Source: G963665925 sp050596425
Lineage (GTDB): Bacteria; Bacillota; Clostridia; Peptostreptococcales; Acidaminobacteraceae
Reading direction: 5' to 3'
Length of the DNA: 64,000 nt
Assembly (NCBI RefSeq): GCF_050596425.1
Contig: NZ_CP192292.1
Coordinates: 2,914,001 to 2,978,000 of the forward strand
Shown here: one piece after another, positions 52,377 through 61,302 of the stretch
How positions within the stretch are numbered: the first letter of the stretch is position 1
Layout: each line of letters opens with the position of its first letter
Notes under the pieces: model-generated
The model's input: only the letters and a program-made list of their open reading frames with translations
Databases searched by the model: none
Told to the model about the DNA's origin: nothing
Position numbers and translations under genes: made by a program

Positions 52377-53614
52377 TGAAAAAAATAGCAATCATCACAG
52401 CACTCATCCTTATACTCATTCTGAGTGGTTGTACAGAGGCCGTGAAAGAGAACAGCGAAAGCGAATCCAATTGGAATGAAATGACTTGGGAGGAACATCT
52501 TCAAGCTTCAAAGGGCACAAGTGTCAATCTCCATATGTGGGGTGGCAGTGATCTTGTAAACAATTATATCGATCAGTTTGTGGCTCCGCGACTTGAAGAA
52601 AAATATGCCATTCGTCTAAATCGGGTTCCCATCACAGATGCTCGTGACATGATCAATAAGTTGATTACAGAAAAAGACGTTGATAAGACTGACGGGTCTA
52701 TTGATCTCATGTGGATCAATGGGGAGAACTTTGCACTGTCTAAAGAGAACAATCTCCTCCTAGGTTCTTATGCCGATCTTATTCCTAATTATTCGGCCCT
52801 TATTGATACAAGCGCAAAAGACAATTTGTATGATTTTGGTCTTGCAACAGATGGTATGGAAGTGCCTTGGGGGAAATCTCAATTTGTATTTGTTTATGAC
52901 TCAGCAAAAATTGAAACACCGCCCGCTTCCATGACAGAGCTCCTAGAGTTCGCAAAGAATAACCCAGGTAAATTTACATATCCTGCACCGCCAGACTTCA
53001 CAGGCAGTGCATTTGTAAGAAACGCAATGATTGAAATGCAAGAAAATGGCGATCGATTCCTTGAAAACTTGTCAAATGAAGAGCTTGACCAACTTGCACA
53101 GCCAGGACTGGACATTTTGAGCCAGATGAAACCTTACCTTTGGCGAGAAGGTATGACGTACCCAGAAAACAGTGGAAAGCTTGACCAGCTTTACAGGGCA
53201 GGTGAAGTTTGGATGACGATGTCTTACAATCCGGTTCATGCCCAAAGCATGATAGATTCTGGACAATTTCCAGAGACATCGAAGACCTTTGTTTTAGACA
53301 ATGGTACACTGTCTAACACCCACTATCTAGCGGTTCCTTTTAATACAACGAATGCCTCTGGAGCCTTCGTTGTGATAAATGAAATGATTTCTTTCGAAGC
53401 ACAGCTCGAAAAGTTTAAGCCATCGGTGTGGGGGGACGGTCTTGCAATTTCAGTGAATAAATTGTCTGATTCAGAAAAAGATATGGTCAACTCTGTAGAC
53501 AGAGGGCAATCAACGCTTTCACCTGAAGTTTTAGGCAATCACAAAATTCCAGAAATGTCTGCTTCCTATGTAGAAGTATTAGAGGATCTTTGGTATGAGA
53601 GCATTGCTAAATAG
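52376..53614 (+). CDS. ABC transporter substrate-binding lipoprotein, YnjB-like
   Basis: The 412-residue protein has a lipobox (LSGC, Cys about 19) and the YnjB-type periplasmic-binding fold, with LHMWGGSDLVNNYIDQFVAPRL near residue 53, DLMWINGENFALSKENNLL and VPWGKSQFVFVYDS. The substrate of YnjB is not established. Its start overlaps the previous stop (ATAATGA). Permease genes follow with overlaps, so one transport system is encoded. Confidence 0.88.
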   Translation: MKKIAIITALILILILSGCTEAVKENSESESNWNEMTWEEHLQASKGTSVNLHMWGGSDLVNNYIDQFVAPRLEEKYAIRLNRVPITDARDMINKLITEKDVDKTDGSIDLMWINGENFALSKENNLLLGSYADLIPNYSALIDTSAKDNLYDFGLATDGMEVPWGKSQFVFVYDSAKIETPPASMTELLEFAKNNPGKFTYPAPPDFTGSAFVRNAMIEMQENGDRFLENLSNEELDQLAQPGLDILSQMKPYLWREGMTYPENSGKLDQLYRAGEVWMTMSYNPVHAQSMIDSGQFPETSKTFVLDNGTLSNTHYLAVPFNTTNASGAFVVINEMISFEAQLEKFKPSVWGDGLAISVNKLSDSEKDMVNSVDRGQSTLSPEVLGNHKIPEMSASYVEVLEDLWYESIAK

Positions 53615-54470
53615 GATTCCAAAACCATTAAAACTACTTTTACCTTGCATGCTAACCCTTTATGCCTTAATTGGTTTGGGTGTTTTCTCTGCCCTATTTG
53701 ACACGGTTAAGCATCTTGATGATTCAATCAGTATTTTCAGCTCAAGTGATTTTTACAAATCACTTGGGCTTTCTCTGCGTTTAGCCACAGCCTCAACCCT
53801 ATCGGCCTGTATGCTTGGTCTGGTTATAATTTTTTGTTTGTTTATGCTTTCTATTAAAGAGACAAAACCAATATCCGGCCTAATCAATAGAGCCTTTCAA
53901 GCCCCCATGCTGGTGCCTTACATCGTAGCAGGCTACTTGGTCTTTTTAACCTTTGGTCAAAGCGGACTCATCAGTCGAATTTTATATCATGCAGGTGTTA
54001 TAGACAGCATATCAAGCTTTCCGGTTCTAACCAATGACCTAGGAGGACTTGGCATTGTAATAGCATTCGTTTGGAAAACAACACCCTTTGTAATTCTCAT
54101 GCTTTATCCGGCAATGCTTTCACTTGATGTTAAATATCTTGAAATGGCTCAAATGTTTGGTCTTGGGCCTGTAAGATACTATTTCCATGTTATTATTCCC
54201 CATATGATGTCTACAATTGTTTTTTCTGGTTTCATAGTCTTTGCATATACCTTGACGTCATTTGAAATCCCCTATATGCTAGGTGCAACCTATCCTAAAA
54301 CCCTTTCCGTCTCGGCTTATCAACTATACACTGGTGGGTCCTTAAACGAAAGATATGAAGCACTTACCATGAGTCTTATATTGTTCATTATATCCATTGT
54401 GCTTGGATATTTTGCCTTTAAACAGTCTACCGCACACCAAAATCACCTCAAGGGAGGCCAATCAGAATGA
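53595..54470 (+). CDS. ABC transporter permease, first subunit (YnjC-like)
   Basis: The 291-residue protein has six membrane spans and the binding-protein-dependent permease motif EMAQMFGLGPVRYYFHVIIPH (EAA loop) near residue 200. It starts 20 bp inside the end of the binding-protein gene and overlaps the next gene by four bases. It pairs with the second permease; together they correspond to the two halves of the long E. coli YnjC. Confidence 0.87.
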   Translation: MRALLNRIPKPLKLLLPCMLTLYALIGLGVFSALFDTVKHLDDSISIFSSSDFYKSLGLSLRLATASTLSACMLGLVIIFCLFMLSIKETKPISGLINRAFQAPMLVPYIVAGYLVFLTFGQSGLISRILYHAGVIDSISSFPVLTNDLGGLGIVIAFVWKTTPFVILMLYPAMLSLDVKYLEMAQMFGLGPVRYYFHVIIPHMMSTIVFSGFIVFAYTLTSFEIPYMLGATYPKTLSVSAYQLYTGGSLNERYEALTMSLILFIISIVLGYFAFKQSTAHQNHLKGGQSE

Positions 54471-55276
54471 AAGGAAAAAGCTTCATAAGATTTATTCTGC
54501 TGGTGGTCTTAGCCCTATGGCTTCTTCCTATACTCACAATGGTTTTAACCAGTTTTTCGACCCGCTGGGCATACCCAGACCTTTTGCCCAAAGCCATAAA
54601 CACAGAGTCATGGCACTACGTTTTCTTTGAGAATATGGATACTTACAAAAGCCTCAGCTTAACTATTTGTATCGCCCTGTGTACAATATTCATAAACATT
54701 GTCATTGGCATTCCTGCAGCGGATGCCCTGGGACGCTATAATTTCAAGGGGAAAACTCTGGCTGAAATTCTTATTTCCCTGCCTATTGTCCTCCCGCCTA
54801 TTGCTATCATGCTGGGACTGCACCGTACATTTTTAAGACTTGGACTTACAGAATCCATACTGGGTGTCATACTGGCCAATGTCATTCCCACCCTGCCCTA
54901 TATGGTTCGGTCACTTAGTATAGGTTTTGAATCCATGGGCTTTAAGATTGAAGAACAGGCACAGATGCTTGGCGCTAATAAGTATCAAAGATTATTTTAT
55001 ATTATTTTCCCCGCCCTCATTCCTTCATTGGTGGCTGGATCGAGTCTATGTATTCTAATATCGGCCAGTCAGTATGTATCGGTTTTGATTATTGGCGGTG
55101 GTCTGATAAAAACAGTCCCAATCATCATGTTTCCATTTTTAAGTGGCGGCAACCAAGCCATCGGATCAGCATATGGTTTTCTATTTTCGACAATGGCCCT
55201 GGCCCTTCTTCTGATAATGGACATAGTGGTTCGGGGTGTCTACAAACATATGAACTATAATGGATTGAGGAAATAA
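54467..55276 (+). CDS. ABC transporter permease, second subunit (YnjC-like)
   Basis: The 269-residue protein has six membrane spans and an EAA loop EEQAQMLGANKYQRLFYIIFPA near residue 165. It resembles the second half of YnjC and other thiamine/spermidine-type permeases. It overlaps the first permease by ATGA and is followed after 1 bp by the ATPase gene. Confidence 0.87.
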   Translation: MKGKSFIRFILLVVLALWLLPILTMVLTSFSTRWAYPDLLPKAINTESWHYVFFENMDTYKSLSLTICIALCTIFINIVIGIPAADALGRYNFKGKTLAEILISLPIVLPPIAIMLGLHRTFLRLGLTESILGVILANVIPTLPYMVRSLSIGFESMGFKIEEQAQMLGANKYQRLFYIIFPALIPSLVAGSSLCILISASQYVSVLIIGGGLIKTVPIIMFPFLSGGNQAIGSAYGFLFSTMALALLLIMDIVVRGVYKHMNYNGLRK

Positions 55277-55277
55277 C

Positions 55278-56315
55278 ATGTCACATTTAAAACTCATAAA
55301 CCTAAAAATGAAATATCTAGGGTCTTCATTCGAATTGGAAATTCCAGACCTTCAAATAGAAAAGCGTGAATTTTTTGGTCTTATAGGAGAATCAGGGTGT
55401 GGAAAAACGACCCTCCTTAGAACCATAGGAGGGCTTCAATCTCTCGATGAAGGACACATCCTTATTGGCGACAGAGAAATAACACATTTGAAACCAGAAG
55501 AAAGAAATATGTCTATGGTTTTTCAGGAACCTCTCCTGTTTGCTCATATGACTGTTCTTGATAATGTGGCCTTTCCTCTTAAAATCAAGGGTGTTTCTAA
55601 GGGAAAGCGGTATATTCGTGCAAAAGAATATCTAGAAAAGGTCGGTTTAAAAGGCTATGAGGATAGATATCCCGTTCAATTAAGCGGTGGTCAACAGCAA
55701 AGGGTTTCTATTGCAAGAGCCCTTGTCCACGAACCTGAAATTATCCTTATGGATGAACCTTTTAGCGCCTTAGACCCGGAACTGAGGGATGAAATGCGAA
55801 GGCTCGTTAAATCCCTGCAAACATCACTTGACTTAACTGTGATATTTGTAACCCACCAACTCGATGAGGCCGCCCTACTTTTTGACCGTGTAGCAATGAT
55901 TTCTAAGGGACAAATCGTCCAGCAGGGACGACCCTCGGACATTTATAAGGCCCCTAAAACAATTGAAGTGGCTCAGTTTTTCGGATTTAAAAATATCTAC
56001 CCAGGCCATATAACCAATCAGTGCTTCCAAGTTGATAATGAAAATCTTGTTTTTTCCAGCCCTCCAGGTGGGGCCCACTGTGTTCTTGTCCCTAACCACG
56101 CCATAAGTCGGACGAAACCCACATACCAGTCAGTGGCTTTTCAAGGCACCGTTGCTGAGAAAAACTTTGTTCACGGCTTGATTCATTTTTCAATTGATTT
56201 ACAAAACCACACACTCCACTACTTTGAAAGTATGAACTCTGATGACCCCTTCAATGTTGGACAAATCATAGACCTCTATATTACAGAGAGCAAACTTGTG
56301 TATTTTGTAAATTAA
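55278..56315 (+). CDS. ABC transporter ATP-binding protein (YnjD-like)
   Basis: The 345-residue ATPase powers the import system. It shows Walker A GESGCGKTTLL (about 36), the signature LSGGQQQR (about 135), Walker B ILMDEPFSALD (about 157) and the switch His in VTHQLDEA. A TOBE-like C-terminal regulatory domain (about 235-340) is present, longer than E. coli YnjD (about 217 residues), so this subunit may be regulated by a small ligand. It is last in the operon and followed by a terminator. Confidence 0.92.
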   Translation: MSHLKLINLKMKYLGSSFELEIPDLQIEKREFFGLIGESGCGKTTLLRTIGGLQSLDEGHILIGDREITHLKPEERNMSMVFQEPLLFAHMTVLDNVAFPLKIKGVSKGKRYIRAKEYLEKVGLKGYEDRYPVQLSGGQQQRVSIARALVHEPEIILMDEPFSALDPELRDEMRRLVKSLQTSLDLTVIFVTHQLDEAALLFDRVAMISKGQIVQQGRPSDIYKAPKTIEVAQFFGFKNIYPGHITNQCFQVDNENLVFSSPPGGAHCVLVPNHAISRTKPTYQSVAFQGTVAEKNFVHGLIHFSIDLQNHTLHYFESMNSDDPFNVGQIIDLYITESKLVYFVN

Positions 56316-56333
56316 TATAATAGTAAACATCAT

Positions 56334-56379
56334 AAAAGCCCACGAAACTGGTGTGAAGCATCAGTTTTGTGGGCTTTTT
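56334..56379 (+). terminator. Terminator of the TVP38-ABC operon
   Basis: AAAAGCCCACGAAACTG pairs with CAGTTTTGTGGGCTTTTT (one G-T) around GTGTGAAG and ends in TTTTTATTT. Confidence 0.9.
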
Positions 56380-56430
56380 ATTTAAAGTCTTATAGATTTC
56401 CGACCAAGAACCAATTATAGAAAAAACTGT

Positions 56431-57420
56431 CTAGAGCGACTTTTCCATTAGATAAGCCTTACCAAAATTTTCATCATCTTCAAGAGTGAGATGCTGGTAT
56501 CCCATTTTTTCATAAAATATCTTTGCTGTTAAGCTGGCACTTAGATGTAGTTTTTTAATCCCAGATCCTTTTGCATATTTTTCCGCTTCCATGAGAAGTT
56601 TTTTCCCATAGCCCCCTTTTTGTACTGTGGCATCCACAAAAAGAGCCTGAATTTCGGTATCCTTTAAAGCTATGGTTCCTATTAATTTATCCCCCTTATA
56701 AGGCTTTACAATCCATGTTGTTTTATCTTCAAACTTGTCTTCAATTGACTTTATAGAATAGTAAGAACACATGAAATCGATGACCTTGTCAGGATAATCC
56801 TCGCTATTAGATTGGCGCAAGACTGATTGTATCAAACTTTCTATTTGTGGTATATCACTCAAGCTTGCTCGCTTTATATAGGTGTCGTCTTTTCTAATCG
56901 CAAACACATCCATCAAACCATTTGGGGAATATGTGTCCTCAATGGTCTGAACAAAGTCAAACCCTATCTCACTGAGAAAGTCTATTGATGCTTGATTGTA
57001 ATGACTTGTATAAGCCTCAATCCAGTCTAAGTCTGTGATATTGAATGCAAACTCCAACACAGCCTGCAGAGCTTCTTTCATATAGCCTTTGCGTCTATGT
57101 TTTGGAAATATTCCATACCCGAGTTCAGCCTTTTTTTCCGTCTCGTTGTAGTTCCATACTGAGACAGTTCCAATAATGTTCTTTGAGGATTTTTCAACAA
57201 TTCCCCAAATCATCCATCGCCCTTGTTCAACCCCTTTGTTCATCCGCTGGATGTATGAAGCGGCCTCACTTACTTCTTTATATACAGGCATGTCTACATG
57301 TACAAAATTCTCTTTGTTTGACTGGTAATCAAACAGTGCTTGTGCATCATCCTCGTTTAATTTTCTAAGATATAACCTTGCTGTTTCAATCTGTGGAAAT
57401 TCATCAAATTTTGTTTTCAT
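56431..57420 (-). CDS. Two-domain GNAT acetyltransferase
   Basis: This 329-residue protein joins two acetyltransferase domains. Residues 1-165 are a RimJ/RimL-type domain (ETARLYLRKLNEDDAQALFD, FPKHRRKGYMKEALQAVL, LSEIGFDFVQTIEDTY). Residues 175-329 are a second GNAT domain with TVQKGGYGKKLLMEAEKYA as its CoA loop and FYEKMGYQHL. Fusions of two GNAT domains are less common than single ones. Targets are unknown. The gene is alone. Confidence 0.85.
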   Translation of the reverse strand: MKTKFDEFPQIETARLYLRKLNEDDAQALFDYQSNKENFVHVDMPVYKEVSEAASYIQRMNKGVEQGRWMIWGIVEKSSKNIIGTVSVWNYNETEKKAELGYGIFPKHRRKGYMKEALQAVLEFAFNITDLDWIEAYTSHYNQASIDFLSEIGFDFVQTIEDTYSPNGLMDVFAIRKDDTYIKRASLSDIPQIESLIQSVLRQSNSEDYPDKVIDFMCSYYSIKSIEDKFEDKTTWIVKPYKGDKLIGTIALKDTEIQALFVDATVQKGGYGKKLLMEAEKYAKGSGIKKLHLSASLTAKIFYEKMGYQHLTLEDDENFGKAYLMEKSL

Positions 57421-57470
57421 AAATACGCCCCCTCTCTCTAATCATATCATGTAAGAGCGTCAAAACACAT

Positions 57471-57501
57471 AAAAATAAGGGGTGTTCTATGAACAACCCC
57501 T
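57471..57501 (-). terminator. Terminator of the P-loop gene
   Basis: AGGGGTTGTTC-ata-GAACACCCCTT on the minus strand followed by ATTTTTA; one mismatch. Confidence 0.75.
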
Positions 57502-57540
57502 CACCTGTATTCCGTTTCAATTAAAGCCTATTTTTTAAGC

Positions 57541-58131
57541 TTATTTTGTCTCGTTTGCTTGTGCTTTTTCAGATGGCTTTTTAAAACCAAGATGCTTCAT
57601 GATCTTTGATGCTCTTTCCTTTGTGTCACCAGAAGCCACTGTGTATGTGATGTTTTCAGACTCAAGGAATGTAAGAATGGCCTTGTCTACAGCTTTTGCC
57701 AACTCTTCATCTTGCCATCTAACACCGTCTTGCTCATAGCCAAACTCTCTTGGCAGATAAATGATTTCATCGTAGCGCGCAATATCTTCAAGGGCTAGAA
57801 TATACAGGTCCTTAAGGATCTCGATTTCTTTTTGCGTACGCTTTCTGTCCCCTAGCATAAACCTACCATAAATATAGGGTACAAATGTTGCATAGTCCGT
57901 AAGGGCATAGTCGAACTCACTTAACTTATCTTCAAGTCTCTTTTGACCCAGATAAATGCCATACTGTTCAGAGATAGATTCAATCATACCCTTGTCTCTC
58001 AAATAGTCTGTTGAATACTCAAAGGCATAACCAACATTCAATCCCATAATTTTCATGTCTACGTAAAGTTGCTGGATCAGAGTCGTTTTACCGCATCGTG
58101 GTCCACCAAGCACTGCAATACGAGTTGTCAT
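57541..58131 (-). CDS. P-loop ATPase, NadR/Ttd14-like kinase family
   Basis: The 196-residue protein is a small nucleotide kinase-like ATPase. Walker A GGPRCGKTT lies at about residue 8, followed by FEYSTDYLRDKG and ALTDYATFVPY (the usual second acidic motif), and a long Lys/Glu-rich tail. It resembles the AAA_28 group that contains NadR kinase and Ttd14. The substrate is unknown. The start MTTRIAV has GGAGTG 6 bases upstream; the longer frame is unsupported. Confidence 0.75.
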   Translation of the reverse strand: MTTRIAVLGGPRCGKTTLIQQLYVDMKIMGLNVGYAFEYSTDYLRDKGMIESISEQYGIYLGQKRLEDKLSEFDYALTDYATFVPYIYGRFMLGDRKRTQKEIEILKDLYILALEDIARYDEIIYLPREFGYEQDGVRWQDEELAKAVDKAILTFLESENITYTVASGDTKERASKIMKHLGFKKPSEKAQANETK

Positions 58132-58370
58132 TGTTTTCACTCCATCATTATATATTTTCAAAAGTCTCCATAATACTTATGCATAAATTTTACACGATTC
58201 ATACAATATCATTTAAAAGGATTTAAAAAACAATGTCGCATTCATTATTTTATACTGTCCCTATATGAAATACAGGGGGAAATCTTTTTATATGGCATTG
58301 TACGAACACAGGTGCTGAAGACCTTTTATCGACAAAGTTTAGTATAATATTCTCAAACAAAAATTGCAAT

Positions 58371-58402
58371 AAAAAAGCCCGATTAAATTTAATCGGACTT
58401 TT
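58371..58402 (-). terminator. Terminator of the leu operon
   Basis: CCGATTAAATTTAATCGG palindrome flanked by AAAAG/CTTTT, with a T-run on the minus strand. It lies about 80 bases after leuB. Confidence 0.82.
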
Positions 58403-58484
58403 AACGTTCGTGTCAATCCGAACATTCTACTAAGTTATCCACATTTTCTATCCACAATACCTGTCTAGACTTTTTATTGGTAGC

Positions 58485-59555
58485 TTATCGACAAATTTCT
58501 TCGATAATGGCCTTGGTCATCTCATTGGTTGAAAGAGCATGGGTTTTATCGGTGACGATATCTATGGTTCCTAGACCCTTATCAAGAACGGATGCCACTG
58601 CTTGTTCAATGTCATTTGCCATTTTGTCTTCTTGTCCTGTAAAGCGAAGGAGCATGGCTAATGAAAGTATGGCTGCTAAGGGATTGGCCTTGCCCTGTCC
58701 TGCAATTTCTGGTGCTGATCCATGCACAGGTTCATATAAGCCAATTCGATCTGCCCCAAGGCTGGCTGATGGTAGGAGTCCAATTGATCCTGTAATGGCC
58801 CCTGCCTCATCTGACAAAATATCACCAAACATATTTGCTGTAAGAATCACATCAAATTGAGATGGGTTGATAATAAGCTGCATGGCTGCGTTATCGACAT
58901 ACATATGGTTGACTGTAACCTCAGGATAGTCCTTTGCCATCTGGTCTACCACCTGACGCCACATCCTTGAGCTTCTAAGGACATTGGCCTTGTCAACACT
59001 TGTTAGTATCCCCCTTCGTGCCTTTGCCGCTTCAAAGGCTATGGTGGCCACACGTTCAACTTCCTGGTGTGAATATGCTTTTTCATCAAAAGCCATTTTC
59101 ACACCCGCTCTCATCTTCTCCCCTTTGTCACCAAAATAAATACCGCCAGTCAGCTCTCGTACGATATGAATGTCGATCCCCTCGCTGACTATATCTTGCT
59201 TGAGAGGGGATGCACCACTTAAGGCTCCATATATTTTAGCCGGACGTATATTGGCAAATGTCTGAAGTTCTTTTCTAAGCTGAAGAAGCCCGGTTTCAGG
59301 TCTTATTTCTGGTGCCACATGATCCCATTTCGGTCCGCCAACAGCACCGAGCAGTACCGCATCACACGACTGGCAAAGTTGGGTGGTCTCTGTTGGCAAA
59401 GGGACACCTGACTTGTCAATCGCCACGCCACCAATATCACCATACTTAAATGCTATAGACTTTTTATACTTATTCGAAACAGCTTGAGCCACACTAACAG
59501 CCGCTCGAGTCACCTCTGGTCCAATACCGTCACCCGGTAATACTGCAATCTGCAT
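58485..59555 (-). CDS. leuB: 3-isopropylmalate dehydrogenase LeuB
   Basis: LeuB oxidises and decarboxylates 3-isopropylmalate to 2-ketoisocaproate with NAD. The 356-residue enzyme has GDGIGPEV near the start, the substrate residues RELTGGIYFGDKG, VDNAAMQLI and the signature NMFGDILSDEAGAITGSIGLLPSASLG, plus EPVHGSAPEIAGQGKANPLA. Length fits. It is last in leuACDB, 2 bp after leuD. Confidence 0.97.
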   Translation of the reverse strand: MQIAVLPGDGIGPEVTRAAVSVAQAVSNKYKKSIAFKYGDIGGVAIDKSGVPLPTETTQLCQSCDAVLLGAVGGPKWDHVAPEIRPETGLLQLRKELQTFANIRPAKIYGALSGASPLKQDIVSEGIDIHIVRELTGGIYFGDKGEKMRAGVKMAFDEKAYSHQEVERVATIAFEAAKARRGILTSVDKANVLRSSRMWRQVVDQMAKDYPEVTVNHMYVDNAAMQLIINPSQFDVILTANMFGDILSDEAGAITGSIGLLPSASLGADRIGLYEPVHGSAPEIAGQGKANPLAAILSLAMLLRFTGQEDKMANDIEQAVASVLDKGLGTIDIVTDKTHALSTNEMTKAIIEEICR

Positions 59556-59557
59556 AT

Positions 59558-60040
59558 TTATATCCCCCTTGCCTTCAACCGATTCAATAAGCCGCCTTTT
59601 TCAACCATGTCCACCATAAACGTCGGAAGAGGTTGAGCCTCATATTTTTTTCCAGTCGTCAGGTTTTCTATCTTTCCCGCCTTGATATCGACTTTAATGC
59701 TCTGACCGGCTTCTGATTCCTCTACAGCTTGTGGACAAATCATTATTGGCATACCGATATTAAATGCATTTCTGAAAAATATCCTTGCAAATGATTTAGC
59801 GATAACACAGGCCACACCAGCTGTTTTTATAGCTAGGGGCGCATGTTCTCTGGATGAACCACAACCGAAGTTTTCACCCGCAAGTATCACATCGCCCTGT
59901 TCAACAGCTTGAGCAAAAGAAGCGTCAATGTCTTCCATACAGTGCATGGCCAGCGCCTGTGCAGACGATGTGTTCAAATACCTTGCTGGTATAATTACAT
60001 CTGTGTCAATGTGATCTCCATATTTAAAAACCTTGCCCAT
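59558..60040 (-). CDS. leuD: 3-isopropylmalate dehydratase small subunit LeuD
   Basis: LeuD forms isopropylmalate isomerase with LeuC. The 160-residue subunit shows DTDVIIPARYLNT and GENFGCGSSREHAPLAIK. It is of the short, LeuD2/archaeal-type form. Its start codon overlaps the leuC stop by one base. Confidence 0.95.
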   Translation of the reverse strand: MGKVFKYGDHIDTDVIIPARYLNTSSAQALAMHCMEDIDASFAQAVEQGDVILAGENFGCGSSREHAPLAIKTAGVACVIAKSFARIFFRNAFNIGMPIMICPQAVEESEAGQSIKVDIKAGKIENLTTGKKYEAQPLPTFMVDMVEKGGLLNRLKARGI

Positions 60041-61302
60041 TATTTGACCTCCCTTGGATGTGTGATTTTACCTGTGGTTGCACTTGCCGCTGCCACAACC
60101 GGACTCGCCAAGTAGACTTCAGATTCTGGGTGACCCATCCTGCCAACAAAATTTCTATTTGTCGTGGCCACAGCCCGTTCCCCTTTAGCAAGGATACCCA
60201 TATGCCCCCCTAGACATGGACCACAGGTTGGTGTGCTCACTACAGCCCCCGCCTCTATGAAGGTCTTAATATAGCCCTCTTCAATGGCCTGGAGGTAAAT
60301 CTTTTGAGTGCCGGGAATGATGATTGTCCTGACGCCTTTTTTAACAGGGGCCTTCCTAAATATCTGTGCTGCTGCGCGCAAGTCTTCAATTCTACCATTG
60401 GTACAAGACCCTATAACCACCTGATCTATCTCAATATCTGGCATATCGTCAAAAGTTCTAGCGTTGGACGGTAAATGAGGAAAGGCGACCACTGGTTCTA
60501 TCTTTGACAAGTCAACTGTAATGACCTCATCATAAACAGCATCAGAATCGGCTTTAACAATCTTTGATTCCCGTTTGCCACGCCCCTTGACATAGGCACA
60601 AGTGGTCTCATCCACATCAAATATACCGTTTTTCGCACCGGCTTCAATTGCCATATTGGCCATAGCAAAGCGGTCGTCCATACTTAAATGCTTTAAGCCT
60701 TCACCACAAAACTCCATGGATTTATACCGAGCACCGTCCACGCCTATTTTACCTATAATATGAAGTATAACGTCCTTACCACTCACATAGGCTTGCAAGC
60801 TGCCTACCAAGTCAAATTTGATGGCCTCTGGCACGCGAAACCAAGTTTTGCCTGAAGCCATGCCTGCCGCCATATCCGTTGATCCTACCCCTGTTGAAAA
60901 AGCGCCAAGGGCTCCATATGTACAGGTATGACTGTCAGCACCAATAACAGCATCTCCAGGGACAACCAGCCCCTGTTCTGGCAAAAGGCAATGTTCAATT
61001 CCCATCTGGCCCACTTCAAAATAGTTTTCAATTTTTTGATCTTTAACAAACGCTCTAACCATTTGACACTGCTGGGCAGTTTTAATATCTTTATTGGGTG
61101 TAAAATGGTCTGGTACAATTACAATTTTCTTCTGGTCATATACAGAAGTGAGTCCATGCTTATTCGGTTCATCTATCGCCACTGGTGTTGTTATATCATT
61201 GCCCAGAACAACATCCAGTTCAATCTCCACATATTGTCCTGCTTCAACCGATTTAAGCCCGGCTTTTTTCGCCAATATTTTCTGTGTCATAGTCATTCCC
61301 AT
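60040..61302 (-). CDS. leuC: 3-isopropylmalate dehydratase large subunit LeuC
   Basis: LeuC holds the 4Fe-4S cluster of the isomerase. The 420-residue protein shows GADSHTCTYGALGAF, VIGSCTNGRIEDLR and PTCGPCLGGHMGILA, which supply the cluster cysteines. This shorter form fits the LeuC2 type. The start has GGGAGAG 7 bases upstream. It overlaps leuA by 50 bp. Confidence 0.95.
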   Translation of the reverse strand: MGMTMTQKILAKKAGLKSVEAGQYVEIELDVVLGNDITTPVAIDEPNKHGLTSVYDQKKIVIVPDHFTPNKDIKTAQQCQMVRAFVKDQKIENYFEVGQMGIEHCLLPEQGLVVPGDAVIGADSHTCTYGALGAFSTGVGSTDMAAGMASGKTWFRVPEAIKFDLVGSLQAYVSGKDVILHIIGKIGVDGARYKSMEFCGEGLKHLSMDDRFAMANMAIEAGAKNGIFDVDETTCAYVKGRGKRESKIVKADSDAVYDEVITVDLSKIEPVVAFPHLPSNARTFDDMPDIEIDQVVIGSCTNGRIEDLRAAAQIFRKAPVKKGVRTIIIPGTQKIYLQAIEEGYIKTFIEAGAVVSTPTCGPCLGGHMGILAKGERAVATTNRNFVGRMGHPESEVYLASPVVAAASATTGKITHPREVK

